From positions 5,862,830-5,926,829 of the forward strand of contig OZ023217.1 in assembly GCA_963995525.1 (NCBI GenBank): a stretch of 64,000 bases of DNA. Direction: 5' to 3'. Source of the stretch: Escarpia spicata (Eukaryota; Annelida; Polychaeta; Sabellida; Siboglinidae). Under the pieces are notes generated by a model. The model had not been told where the DNA came from. It saw only the letters and a program-made list of their open reading frames with translations, and searched no databases. Both the position numbers and the translations under genes were made by a program. Position 1 is the stretch's first letter. The number at the start of each line of letters is the position of its first letter. Shown piece after piece: positions 1-11,440 of this stretch.

Positions 1-903
1 TAGTACATAATATATATATATATATTAACCCTGATTATAAAGAAAAATATCATAAAATTATATATATTATTTTAAGATCTAATAAAGTATTTTAGAACAA
101 ATCTGATATCATTACCAGAGCAAAAACAACTACTATTATTACCCAAACATATTCAGCCTGACTAAACAAGCACATTCAAAAAATAAACTCCTCTGTATCA
201 TTTCTAGCAAGTATTCCATCACTGACTCATCGTATTCGGGGGGGGGGGGGGGGGGAATTGTTATTTCATAATTGTTTGTAGGCCCCACAGATGAGCACTA
301 ACACTGTCAGGTCTGACCAGTTTAAATGACTGCTCAATTACCTCTTGTTACATAAACATGAAACTATGACTAATTGACTATTTGATGAGTCAGTGTCCAC
401 TCTCCTGTCAACTCTAATTGTCACTGTCCTGCACAATTAGGGTGATTAAGCAGCAGCTACACAGATTAGGGTAATTACCTTGTGAATACTGCTCTGGAAT
501 AAACAACCTTCTGAGGGTTCTTGTTAAATTCAACTGTCAATAACATGGCTGGTTTTAGACAGGCAAGTCAACAACCACATCAATGTTGTCGTAAAAAAGT
601 TATGTTATATGTTTTTTCTAATATTATTAAATAATTTGACATATTAAGTGACGATTCAGCACTTATAAATTATATATATCCATAAAATTATAATGACCAT
701 TTTGCATTGGTTCACGAATGGATGTAACTGTTGTCCTTAATATAGTCGCCATGCAGTGGTGACAGGGCTAACTAATGAAATTGGAGATAACTTGGTACTA
801 TGATGACAGGAGATGGAATTTGCCTGTAGAGCTCTACCATTTTTTAATTCACAGGTGGTCAAAAGGATACCAGGGAACCTATTCACTAAGACAAAAGTAA
901 AGT
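1..903. other. AT-rich non-coding stretch, no gene seen
   Basis: I see no coding frame and no recognisable mobile element here. It contains a short (TA)n run at about 10-25 and a long G homopolymer, listed separately. The right boundary is the 3' tail of a minus-strand SINE. Confidence 0.5.
238..255 (+). repeat. G homopolymer, 18 bases
   Basis: An uninterrupted run of about 18 G residues in otherwise AT-rich DNA. A run this long is length-unstable and is easily miscounted by sequencing, so the exact length is uncertain. It could form a G-quadruplex, but the sequence alone does not show that it does. Confidence 0.9.
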
Positions 904-1225
904 AAGGTACGTTTGTATATAATGCAGTATCCAGTCTTCAGGACTCCTCAAATCGCTTAACACTTTACTCCCTGGAGGACCAGTTCAATAGAGCACTATC
1001 TCAACTTCTCTGGGAAGTATCCTGCCACACTACAATTAATGCATGAAGACTATTTGTACACAAATATCCACCACTGTCTATAGCCAGGTACTCATTCATA
1101 GAGCTGAGTGAACTGGAGCAACGTAGAGTGTACAAACTTTCCCGAGGTTCGACACTGCAGCATAGCATTCGAACCTAGGTTCTCTCGGTCGAGAGTCCGA
1201 AGCTCTAGCCACTGCACTCCACAAG
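904..1225 (-). mobile_element. tRNA-derived SINE, copy 1
   Basis: Read on the minus strand, the element starts with a tRNA-like head. An A-box-like TGGCTAGAGC lies at 1202-1212 and a B-box-like GGTTCGAATGC at 1165-1175, with about 27 bases between them as in a tRNA promoter. A body of about 250 bases follows, and the same body recurs at 21925-22253, 22700-22890, 23275-23445 and 30945-31235. Shared body segments include 'gtactcattca' and 'gtacacaaatatcca'. SINEs of this kind are transcribed by RNA polymerase III and mobilised by a LINE reverse transcriptase. The partner LINE is not identified here. Confidence 0.75.
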
Positions 1226-2940
1226 GAGCAGGTAAAGAAATTCCATCATTAAATTGAATCCATTATGAAATTTAAGGAGTGTTTTAAAGTGAAAAAAAAT
1301 CCAGTATTTTACAATAAACTAGCAGTCTTGTGAGTAGGTCTGTGTCTCAAATTCATTCGCAGTCTATTAAATTAACAGATAGGTATAATTTCCATATTTA
1401 TGATAATTTTAATTCATATATTATTATTATTTATATATGCGAGGAAACACCTCTCACTACTAGTACTATGCGTTAGCTACACAGGTCAGTTTCTATACTA
1501 ATTTGTGTATGCTATTTATTTCCGTCATGTCTCAGGGCATGTGTTCTGTATTAATTACCTATTTATTTCCCCCGAGTGGCTGGTTACATCGTTTTTCATG
1601 TCACACAAGTCAACGGTACATGGAGTATTACAGGAGAAACCACATAATATGGCTCCTAGATTGAACACTCAGAATGCTAGAATGGGGTAGAATGCTAACT
1701 ACATGACTCACCCTGTGTCTACAAACTAGCCTCATTGTTGACATGTTCACCCCCACTATCACAAGTCTATTGTATGCTACCCCCAAGCATAGATTACCCT
1801 TCGTTTTACTCCAGCAGGATCTCAGTAACACCTCACAATGTCTGGGATTGTCAATACTGTAATACACTCCATGGGTTCCCTACAAGCAGGGAATTTCACA
1901 CAATCACACCCCCCCTCTCTAGGAAAGGTAAAAGCCTCCATTCAGCAGGTATACAGTGTAATTTGTCTTGATGCCTAGCTTTACGCCGATGACAATGGCG
2001 ACATTGTGATATATGCACATAAACCAGACCGGAAATAAATTCATTCTAAAGGATCGTTGACAAATCACGCACGGCGACATCAGTCATGTGGACTATAAAT
2101 AAGGCAGTGTTGCGATAGCAGTCGCAGTGGAGCCGACATAGAAATACGTGTAAGGAATAGCGGGTGCATTTTTTCATGCCCTGACAGGCCACTTACAGCT
2201 GATACGGGGCGAGAGAAAGTTCTGGCTAGCGGGCACTGACAGGAAATCAATAGAGACAACCAGGCAATAATAAACTTATCGTCACTAAGGGAAAAAGCGA
2301 TGCAGCAAATCACAGCAGGATTGCAGGGGCACGGCGTGCAACAACGTCCACACTTCTGTACTTGACAGCTCGATTGGTGGAGAGCTCCAATCGAAGAATT
2401 GTGAATGTACGGTAAATCAAGATCATATGATTACAAAATAAGGGATAAATATGTACTTAGATGTATATCATTAGATGTGTATGGCAACTGCTAGATCAAA
2501 CAGCTGGGCATCCTCAACTATGTATAGGGTGGCAATAATAGCTGAGATGGCATTCACAATGTGATGCATGTGCCACGTGCAGTGCACACATGCTCATCAC
2601 AATCATACATACACGCGTGCATGTTTACGCACTGGGGAAAGTCTAGAATAGAAGTCATTTCTTAGCCATGGACCCAACCAAGTCTTCGGCAAAGCTAATG
2701 TTGAGAGTATCCAGTTGTACCAGAACTGCAGCCCACAAGAAGTCACCCGCATAAATCTGAAGATCATTGATGGATACTATGCCCAGCTTCTATGGTGCTT
2801 GACAAGGCTGCACTATAGGACTTGATGCTCAACTGTATAGTGACCTATCACCTTTATCGATGGTATTAGGGTATGAGGTGGACCACTGCAGTTTGTTGGT
2901 TACTGCACTGGGGCAGAGCCTCTTACAGTTTGACGATCAG
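1226..2940. other. No supported feature
   Basis: Small open frames of 60-80 codons occur on both strands but show no recognisable domain, no splice context and no repeat structure. I see no gene here. Confidence 0.4.
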
Positions 2941-2964
2941 CACAGTACAGCATGAGGACAACTC

Positions 2965-3420
2965 AGAATTGTCCAGAGTTGCGTGCTGTCAACATTGCTG
3001 TATGGGGCGGAGTACTGGAGATTGACAGAGCAGGACCTATCAAGACTGTCCACCTTCCACATGACCTGCCTCAGAAAAATCCTCAGGATCTTCTGGCCAA
3101 GAACCATATCCAACCAGGAGTTGCTTGCCCAATGCCAGCAAGAGGACATGCCCACCGTCATTCAAAGAAGACGCTGGAGGTGGATTGGACATGTCCTTCG
3201 CATGGATGCAGACGTCATCATAAAAACAGCTGTCTGGTGGACACCAGAAGGGAAACGAAAACATGGGCGCCCAAAAACAACATGGAGGAGAACAGTGGAG
3301 GTGGAGCTGAGGGAAATGAACCACAGCTGGGGCACCATACAGTGAATGGCCGGAGACAGACAGAGGTGGAGGAACTTTGTCTTTGTCCTAAACGCCAGGG
3401 GGCGTAACGGATAGTAAGTA
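2965..3420 (+). pseudogene. RTE-like non-LTR retrotransposon ORF2, C-terminal relic
   Basis: The frame from about 2965 encodes the region downstream of the reverse transcriptase domain of a non-LTR retrotransposon. Visible landmarks are LLYGAEYW (near 2995), a CLRKILRIFW stretch, RRRWRWIGHVLRM (near 3170) and GKRKHGRPKTTWRRT (near 3250). This LYG(A/S)E.W, RW.GHVLRM, GRPK.TW series is typical of RTE-like elements. The frame is broken by a TGA at 3343-3345 and then continues in the same frame (DRQRWRNFV) to a TAG at 3412-3414, so the TGA is an internal nonsense mutation. The copy ends in a short GTAA-type tandem tail at about 3412-3424. The endonuclease and reverse transcriptase are missing, so it is 5'-truncated and inactive. 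Confidence 0.85.
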
Positions 3421-3689
3421 AGTAAGCTCCAAGCTGGTGTTTTGGCAATGACAGTTGGCAATGTCCTAGACACCTAGGTCATAGTGATAGTTTTATGATA
3501 AATAAATATATATATATATGTCAAATATGACCAAGCGACAGAAATATGCTATCACACAAAACTGTTACGGTGTGGTAAAAAGCCTCAGTGACAATATGCA
3601 ATGCATTCAATGCATAGACATAACGATTTTTTATGCAATAACATTGGCTACTGTCTGGAGATGTACTCACCTACAGTAAACCGTTCCAA

Positions 3690-4330
3690 TTTGTGGGCAT
3701 TCCAGTTCCCGGGGTGTCTGCTAATGGCGATCTGTTATCCAAGCAACTCTACACGATTGACAGCCTCTAGTCGCCCTAGAAATCCTCTACACGTGGGTAC
3801 CAGTTCACGGAAGCAAGCTGAGGCCCGCTATTTCACGATAGCAATCCTTCAAGCCTGCCTACGATCCACGCCCGACCTGATCCAGTGATAGTGGCTAACA
3901 GGTAAACAGACGGTCGGAGCGGCAACAAGCCCCGTGCGTGCAGCGATACTCCTTCGTGCGTTATGAGGGACGTTGACTGACACTCACAGTTGGTTGGTAA
4001 CTTCGAACATACATGGCTCCTTGTACTGGTCCAATGATATTCCGTCGAGCCTGGGTTTGCGTCGCCTGATCTGGGGACGCATTCGTAGCGACTGGTAGAG
4101 AGAGAACGAGCTCGCTAAACCCTTCCACGGCAGTTAATGCCTGAGTAACAACTGTTGAACGAACAATGCCGCATTCGCCACCTGGCCTCGCTACTCACGC
4201 ACACTGCAACCTGCCACCCCCTAAACAACAATGGGTGCTCCGGGCGAGCTGCAGCTGGGTTGCAGCCACTGGGACGAGCTCATTCTCCGCTCGGGGTAGG
4301 TTGCGCAATGTGATATGACCGCATGGACAA
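3690..4330. other. CpG-denser patch, possible promoter or exon-flanking DNA
   Basis: CpG dinucleotides are clearly more frequent here than in the flanks. For example, there are about nine in the roughly 65 bases starting near 3911. No open frame in it resembles a known protein. A splice-donor-like CAG/GTAAAC occurs near 3899-3907. It could be a promoter-proximal CpG island, an old GC-rich repeat, or nothing functional. I cannot assign a transcript. Confidence 0.25.
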
Positions 4331-5186
4331 GGTGTTCATAGCTGAAGTTATAGGCACGTATTTCGTGGTTGGCGACAGTTTGTAAATGGCAGTTTATGAC
4401 GGAAGGGGTGGGGTAATGCTTGACTGTATGGGGTAACAGATAAATTATAGTATCACCTTTCAAAACTGCAACGGATTTTTGACATATTTTTATACTTGAA
4501 ATGACAAACATTTCCCTCAGAATTCTTTGTTACTCCATAGACAAACACTTTCAGGGTTAACATACAAAATGGGGGGAGGGTAGACTCCATGCAGACCCAT
4601 CAACGAATGGTTTCTGTCTGTGATCTGAAGGTCAAATGACTCTGCTATTCATGTGATCAATTGCTACAGGATAAGACCACACTAACATCAAAATGGCTGT
4701 CTCTTTCAACACATCCATCAAAGTGCTTTAATGACTCACTTCTCCAGTTACTAAAACAACTGCACTCTCTAGCCTTTTCATGGTTCCTCTCTCTCATTGG
4801 CCTTAAGTGGCCCCGGAACTAGACACCGTCACTAACCGCACTCAAATATTTAGCAACATTTTGACAGAATGGAAACTGCACATGTCAGTACGTAAATTCC
4901 AGAGTAACCTAAAAGCAACAAAAACACCCAGGTAGATAATAATTTCACCTATGCCTTGTCCATCTACTGCAGGAGATAACACCCTGACAGATGTGTCCAC
5001 CTTTCTTTCTGTCTTTGGCTTCTCCTGGTCAAAGAATCAGGTTCTTCATGATACCTTTGCATAACCTTCTTGTTGGCCTGTCTCTGGCACTTTCCATGTA
5101 CTGGGTTGTTTACCTGTCTCCCATAAAATATGGGAGTCTCCCAGATTTTGGGTGTATCTCCTGAAATACAGGCAAATATCCCAGAT
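4331..5186. other. No supported feature
   Basis: Mixed-composition non-coding DNA. Open frames on the minus strand near 4964-5494 run into the degenerate repeat that follows and have no recognisable domain. Confidence 0.4.
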
Positions 5187-5465
5187 TTTCTCGTAAAATC
5201 TCCAACAGCACCCGCCTCCATCTTTGAGACAGCGCAACACCACGGGAGTCGTGCTGGGATGTGCTGAATTGCTGAATTTCTGGCAGTAAATTTCCACCAG
5301 CACCCGCCATCTTTGAGTCTTCTGGACAGCAAACCGGAGAAGTTCCAGTGAAAAATCTCCAACAGCACCCTCCTTTTTCTGATGTCAAAATTTGAGACAG
5401 CATGACGAGACGGTGTGACACGGGAAGTGTGCTGAACCGCTGATGAATCTTCTGGATTTAAAAAA
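5187..5465 (+). repeat. Degenerate tandem repeat, about 80-85-bp period, three copies
   Basis: A segment reading approximately 'aaatctccaacagcaccc', usually followed by 'catctttgag', recurs at about 5195, 5286 and 5349 with substitutions and indels. Between these landmarks the copies share 'tgtgctgaa' and 'cttctgga' blocks. It is clearly repetitive but diverged. The overlapping minus-strand open frames are by-products of the repeat. Confidence 0.6.
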
Positions 5466-5517
5466 AATTTGGCAGGTAGAGGTCTGTCATTCAATTGTTT
5501 TGATGGTCCACCAGTTG

Positions 5518-5750
5518 TCTTGTATTCTGGCTACATGACCTTGTATTCTGGATCCATGACCTTGCATTCTGGATACATGACCTTGCATTCTGGATACATG
5601 ACCTTGCATTCTGGATACATGACCTTGTATTCTGTGACCTTGTATTCTGGATACATGACCTTGTATTCTGGATACATGACCTTGTATTCTGGATACATGA
5701 CCTTGCATTCTGGATGCATGACCTTGTATTCTGGATACATGACCTTGGCA
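5518..5750 (+). repeat. 21-bp minisatellite, about 11 copies
   Basis: The unit reads 'tgaccttgtattctgg' followed by 'ataca', 21 bases. A G/A change gives ttgtatt or ttgcatt subtypes, and one shortened copy sits near 5625-5640. Because 21 is divisible by three and the unit has no stops, both strands show long open frames. These are artefacts of repetition. Confidence 0.95.
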
Positions 5751-6940
5751 CTGTTTCACTAACATTCTTATAAACTCATAAGCTCGAATTTACTCTTTAA
5801 AATCCATTTTGTCCTTAACAGTGATCTTGTATAGTGAAAACTGTCAACACCAGGAGGCACCACCAGGACACTTTTACTAGTGTATCACAGAAATAGTGTC
5901 CTTGCCTATATGACGGCGGCTTTATGCATTTTGAAGACGCTGCTTAGATGTTATTGTGGATTCTGAACATGTTTTTCCTATGAGTTCATTGAATTGGCCC
6001 CCTGCCCGACTCCCCTTTGTTTTTGTGTCTCACATTCTTCCTCTGGCGATGTCATGTGGGATTTGATCTTACAGCTTGATGTTGATTCGAAGGCAGATAA
6101 CTAGACACAAATAATTAAACCTTGATAAATTAACCCGAACTTCAGGTAAACAGAAATCGCAGTAGTTTGCCATACACTCTGCCCAGGTCATATATTAACG
6201 TTTCTAATTATCGTAAATAAACCGCTTGGTACTTGAGGAGTGGCCCTAATGTTGCTGAAAGGTTACAAATGTCCAAACAAGAGGCTGAGTGGTTCTTGTG
6301 CTTCTTCCAGTTGTCCAGGGCTCCGCTATTGTCCCTGTCACTATGAAGGACACCTGACACTTCCAAGTGACAATTTACTCCAGCACATCACAAACAAGAC
6401 ATGCAATTAGAACCTTTCATCACTGATAGCTTCCAATCATGCATCCACTGTGCAATTACCCTACACTGGGAACTAAATGGAACAATGACAGGGCATTTTC
6501 ACATTTCTTCATACTTTACTGATGTCAATATATTAATATGCTAACTTTGGACTATTGTAAGTACATTTCCGCATCTCTGTAAGTGCGGAGGCTCACTAGC
6601 CTCTTTCTAAGTTTGTTCACTTCCTTAGACAATTCGCCACCAATTTACCAATTGGCAATATTTCAGAAAATACGATAAAAGTGATTTAGAGTTACTTACC
6701 TATATGTTTTAATATGGTCTGGTATGCTACAGGCGCTTTCTCCTACAAGAAAGGATTGAGTGGAGATCAGTTCCCCAGATAACAACACTATAAACGAGTG
6801 GTTTGATGCTCCTTGGTTTGGTTGGTGAAAGGTAGTAAGAATTATTTCTTGGCATCATTATTATTATTATTGTTCTGTTAGTTATGCAATACTCAAAGTT
6901 ATGACCCTATTCTGTTTTGCTGTACAAATAGCAGTTTGCA
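5751..6940. other. No supported feature
   Basis: AT-rich non-coding sequence with no recognisable coding frame, repeat or transposon end apart from a short (TTA)n run near 6860. Confidence 0.4.
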
Positions 6941-7290
6941 TATCAATAATAATAATAAGATAACTTCTATTGCGCCTAAATCCTTGGAAACCAAGCTCAG
7001 AGGCGCATCAAAACAAAAGGATTGGTCAATCTAAAAATCCATAAGTAGTATTCCAGTTGTCAACAGATGGGTCAAGGCGCTAGGGAGCAACGGTGGATAA
7101 GCAAGGTTATAAAGATAAGTATTTAAATGACGACAGAATTTTGTAATATTTTCAACTGATCTAACACTAAGAGGGAGCATATTCGAAAGAGTTGGTGCAG
7201 CAACAAAAAAAGCCCTAGTTCCAATGTTAGTGTTGACTCTAGGAACAAAAAGTAGGTCAGAACTAGATGATCGAAGCTGGATAGATCAGA
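6941..7290 (-). pseudogene. L2-like LINE C-terminal relic with (TAA)n 3' tail
   Basis: On the minus strand, about 7275 down to a stop at 7031-7033 reads as the classic C-terminus of an L2/CR1-group LINE. Landmarks are LRSSSSDLLFVPRVNTN, then GTRAFFVAAPTLSNMLPLSV and K.CRHLNTYLY. A roughly 85-base 3' UTR follows, ending in a TTATTATTATT tail at 6945-6958. This frame is short and begins just after an in-frame TGA, so it is only a 5'-truncated fragment. The 3' UTR segment (aaccaagctcagagg) recurs at 41850-41880, showing two copies of one family in the window. Confidence 0.8.
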
Positions 7291-8179
7291 ACAATGTAAT
7301 TATTATTATTAAATGTCACTAAACAATGGTGCTCAAGTGAGAATTAAAAAACTTCTTAGTAGCATTGAATACTGAATTTAAGTCATATGTTATGGAAACA
7401 AAAGAATAAAGAGCAAAATTAACCGCAGTGGCCCAAAAAATCAATTGTTTTTAGAATATTCGTGTTAATCATCAAACTTTATTGTGCTGAATTATCAGTG
7501 AAAGTGTTTTAGGCTATACCTTTGGTTATCGTGAAATATTTGCTGATATTAGAAACAGAATTAATTTTAATTAGAATGTCAATCGACACAATATATTATT
7601 GATATCTATATATATATAATCACCTTATATAATCAACTCAGAATTAAAGAAGAATGGTAAAACACTTCACCTATCAAATATGTACATTAAAATGCTCCTA
7701 TCAAGTCAAGAAATGGGCAAGCAGTGAAATTATGTAACAAAGTCAAAACCCAGGCACTTGGAAAGTAAAGCAAGTGCAGGAACAAACGGACACTGTTTTA
7801 TATGTTTACATGACAAAGTTTGCACTTGAAAAGTTGAGGTAACCATTGGCAGACAAATGTTTTATTTAACCTACATATGAGAAAATAGTTCTTGACACAT
7901 GTCTGTCATGCTGGTGAATTAAAACTTGCAAATATACCAAATCATAATTTATGTACAATCTTGCTAACTGCCTAGGACCAATACAAGTTTAATGGTTGAA
8001 CTGTTTTGTCCTGAACTAGTCAATATGCTCTGTACACTGTTGATTTACTGTATTTTCCCACGATTCACTGATATAAAATTATTATCTAAATCTGGTTCAT
8101 CTTACATCTAACCATCTCACGTGCAGTGATCATGAAACGTCAGTAATAATATGTTGTGAGACATCAGCCACTGCAATGT
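7291..8179. other. AT-rich non-coding stretch
   Basis: I see no gene or repeat family apart from short AT runs. It ends at the start of a CpG-dense minisatellite. Confidence 0.4.
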
Positions 8180-9608
8180 ACAGTGTACGTGACTAGAACG
8201 TGCGGCGTACGCGACTAGGACGTGCGGCGTACGCGACTAGGACGTGCGGCGTACGCGACTAGAACGAGCGGCGTACGCGACTAGGACGTGCTGCGTACGC
8301 GACTAGGACGAGCGGCGTACGCGACTAGGACGAGCGGCGTACGCGACTAGGACGTGCGGCGTACGCGACTAGGACGAGCGGCGTACGCGACTAGGACGTG
8401 CGGCGTACGGGACTAGGACGATCGGCGTACGCGACTAGGACGAGCGGCGTACGCGACTAGGACGTGCGGCGTACGCGACTAGGACGAGCGGCGTACGCGA
8501 CTAGGACGAGCGGCGTACGCGACTAGGACGTGCGGCGTACGCGACTAGGACGAGCGGCGTACGCGACTAGGACGAGCGGCGTACGCGACTAGGACGAGCG
8601 GCGTACGCGACTAGGACGAGCGGCGTACGCGACTAGGACGTGCGGCGTACGCGACTAGGACGTGCGGCGTACGCGACTAGGACGAGCGGCGTACGCGACT
8701 AGGACGAGCGGCGTACGCGACTAGGACGTGCGGCGTACGCGACTAGGACGTGCGGCGTACGCGACTAGGACGAGCGGCGTACGCGACTAGGACGTGCGGC
8801 GTACGCGACTAGGACGTGCGGCGTACGCGACTAGGACGAGCGGCGTACGCGACTAGGACGTGCGGCGTACGCGACTAGGACGAGCGGCGTACGCGACTAG
8901 GACGTGCGGCGTACGCGACTAGGACGTGCGGCGTACGCGACTAGGACGAGCGGCGTACGCGACTAGGACGTGCGGCGTACGCGACTAGGACGTGCGGCGT
9001 ACGCGACTAGGACGAGCGGCGTACGCGACTAGGACGAGCGGCGTACGCGACTAGGACGTGCGGCGTACGCGACTAGGACGAGCGGCGTACGCGACTAGGA
9101 CGTGCGGCGTACGCGACTAGGACGTGCGGCGTACGCGACTAGGACGTGCGGCGTACGCGACTAGGACGTGCGGCGTACGCGACTAGGACGAGCGGCGTAC
9201 GCGACTAGGACGTGCGGCGTACGCGACTAGGACGTGCGGCGTACGCGACTAGGACGAGCGGCGTACGCGACTAGGACGTGCGGCGTACGCGACTAGGACG
9301 AGCGGCGTACGCGACTAGGACGTGCGGCGTACGCGACTAGGACGAGCGGCGTACGCGACTAGGACGTGCGGCGTACGCGACTAGGACGTGCGGCGTACGC
9401 GACTAGGACGTGCGGCGTACGCGACTAGGACGAGCGGCGTACGCGACTAGGACGTGCGGCGTACGCGACTAGGACGAGCGGCGTACGCGACTAGGACGAG
9501 CGGCGTACGCGACTAGGACGTGCGGCGTACGCGACTAGGACATGCGGCGTACGCGACTAGGACGTGCGGCGTACGCGACTAGGACGTGCGGCGTATGCGA
9601 CTAGGATA
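8180..9608 (+). repeat. CpG-saturated 22-bp minisatellite, about 64 copies
   Basis: The unit is 22 bases long and contains 'cgactaggacg', then 'tgcgg' or 'agcgg', then 'cgtacg', a 6-base palindrome. Each unit carries five CpGs, so the array holds about 320 CpGs in 1.4 kb within otherwise CpG-poor, AT-rich DNA. The main variation is a T/A switch in the middle (gtgcgg versus gagcgg). Rare changes are gtgctg near 8290, atcgg near 8430, cgtacggg near 8405 and an edge copy reading catgcgg at 9541. No stop-free long frame persists, so there is no coding signal. It may be a methylation-sensitive locus, but that is inference. Confidence 0.97.
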
Positions 9609-10397
9609 TGCATTCAAATGAGACCTTTATCAAGATACATTCAGCAAACACAATAAGCCTTGCACAGGTGCAAGTCTGTGCATCAACAGTTTTTTAAGGA
9701 AGCGGCACTATGATTGCTTTATCATAAAATAATGTTATATAAATATATAGTATAAATATAATTTATTCTAACATATTAATGACCAAAATATATTTTTAAG
9801 AACCACAGTTTTAATATACATTTTTGTATTTAATTTAAATATTTTGGTCTGAATATGTTTGTAAACACTGCCTGTAATTTTAGGTCATTTAATGTAACAC
9901 CTGTGTAAAAGTATTCAAGGATCAGGCTTTTGATGGTTTATCAGTAACACCTGTCAAATTACATTCTCTTAAAAAAATTAAAAAACATGATTTTTAATGA
10001 AAAATTATGTTATAGCCTAAAGTTTATATATTCAAAATATAAAATCTTGACCACCTAAATGTGTTTAATTAATGTACCACAATTATAAAATCTAATTTCA
10101 CATTTCACATATGGAAGAGTGTTCATGGCTCCGAGATAAAATTTTAATAGCAAGAATTAAACACATATTGGAAATGTTGCAAGTTTCGAATACCTCTCCA
10201 ATGTAAGTTTAATTCTTGCTATTATAAATTCACACAGCTGTTTATAAATATTGACATCGCCATTCAGCATGTTTTGTAAACAAGATATCTGAGATGAAAC
10301 ATTCAAATTAAACAGTTGACAGTGAAATGATATTAAACAAATTGTGACTCTTTAGATCTTAGTAGAACTTTAGCTATTCTCTCACTAGCTCCCAACT
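9609..10397. other. AT-rich non-coding stretch with a fold-back
   Basis: Strongly AT-rich. The only structure I can support is the inverted repeat at 10146-10223, listed separately. Confidence 0.5.
10146..10223. repeat. Inverted repeat (fold-back), perfect 17-bp arms
   Basis: The left arm 'aatagcaagaattaaac' (10146-10162) is the exact reverse complement of 10207-10223. Pairing continues inward with mismatches ('cata-ttgga' against 'tccaatg') to give a stem of roughly 25-28 bp. It could be the core of a small MITE or a stem-loop RNA. No target-site duplication is obvious. Confidence 0.75.
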
Positions 10398-10525
10398 TAC
10401 ACCCAGGGTGTTGGGAGAACCCTACTCCCTTCCCCTTTCCTGCCACTCCAGACCACCCAGGGTGTTAACAGAACCCTACCCCCTTTCTCTGCCACTGCCC
10501 CTAGACCACCCAGGGTGTTGCAGGC
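10398..10525 (+). repeat. Tandem repeat, about 53-bp period, 2.3 copies
   Basis: 'cacccagggtgtt' recurs at about 10400, 10453 and 10506. Between the copies lie shared 'gaaccctac', a C-rich block and 'tgccact'. The copies are moderately diverged. Confidence 0.75.
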
Positions 10526-11440
10526 AGCATAAAATTAAAACACCTTGATTTAGATCAGGGACCATGTTTACCTTTCTGTGATTACATTAATTAAACCCAG
10601 CAGGGATTATCCCTGAGTGGACAGGTTATCTGCTCCAATATATGGATTATCCTCCCATTTGTGTGGTCTGACAGCATGCATAGGCTGCAGGGTCACTCAT
10701 GTATGACCTTCATTAGCCCCCCTGCTGACCCCACATATCAAGAAACATGTCAACATCAAAGAGCCCCTGATTCCACCTCCCACCCCCACAGCAACCTGGA
10801 ATTAATCAGAATATATATTCGCCTGTCTTTGTGGCCCAATGAGAACATATTAAATTGTATTTACAATAACATGCATGAATATAAGCGAGAACATAAAAAC
10901 AACTTAAGCGTGATTAGGCAGCCACACACGTTTATCGTAGCGTAAGAAGAAATAATTGTTATGGCTCTTGTGATGCATATCAAATGCTTAATTGCGGCAC
11001 AAGGACAAAATAAGAGATTGCCCAATCAAGCACAGTGATGCCTGAATTGTGTTGTAAAGGTTGGGTCTAGAAATAACCACGTGAGTTTCACGTAACTTCT
11101 TCGAAGCTGTCGGATAATCTAAATGATGAGCTTGTCACTATGCTCCTGATCAATATTCTGACATTCACGGTTAAGGCAAATTGCCTACGAAGCTTTGATT
11201 TTATTGCATGCAACACTTCATGAATATGAATTACCTACGATGCCTAGGAATAGAATAGTGCTGGGAAAACACTGAGAGAATAACCTCAGCAGGGAGCCTG
11301 GGTGACTGACTAACAACAGAGATGTTGGGAAGTGTTTATTTTGCTAAGATAACTATAGATTTCTAGGGAATAGGTATTACAAAACGTGATGAGGTTACAC
11401 TAAGACAGATGTTTTTACAGATGATATGTAGATGGAAGAG
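10526..11440. other. No supported feature
   Basis: Open frames up to 94 codons occur (10661-10945) without any recognisable domain or splice context. I do not call a gene. Confidence 0.4.

Noticed and set aside
238..255. Assembly gap or vector junction at the G run
   Set aside because: Flanks look like ordinary genomic sequence and nothing marks a join. A homopolymer is sufficient.
8180..9608. CRISPR-like array (regular short repeats)
   Set aside because: The repeats are contiguous with no unique spacers, and the context is eukaryotic. It is a minisatellite.
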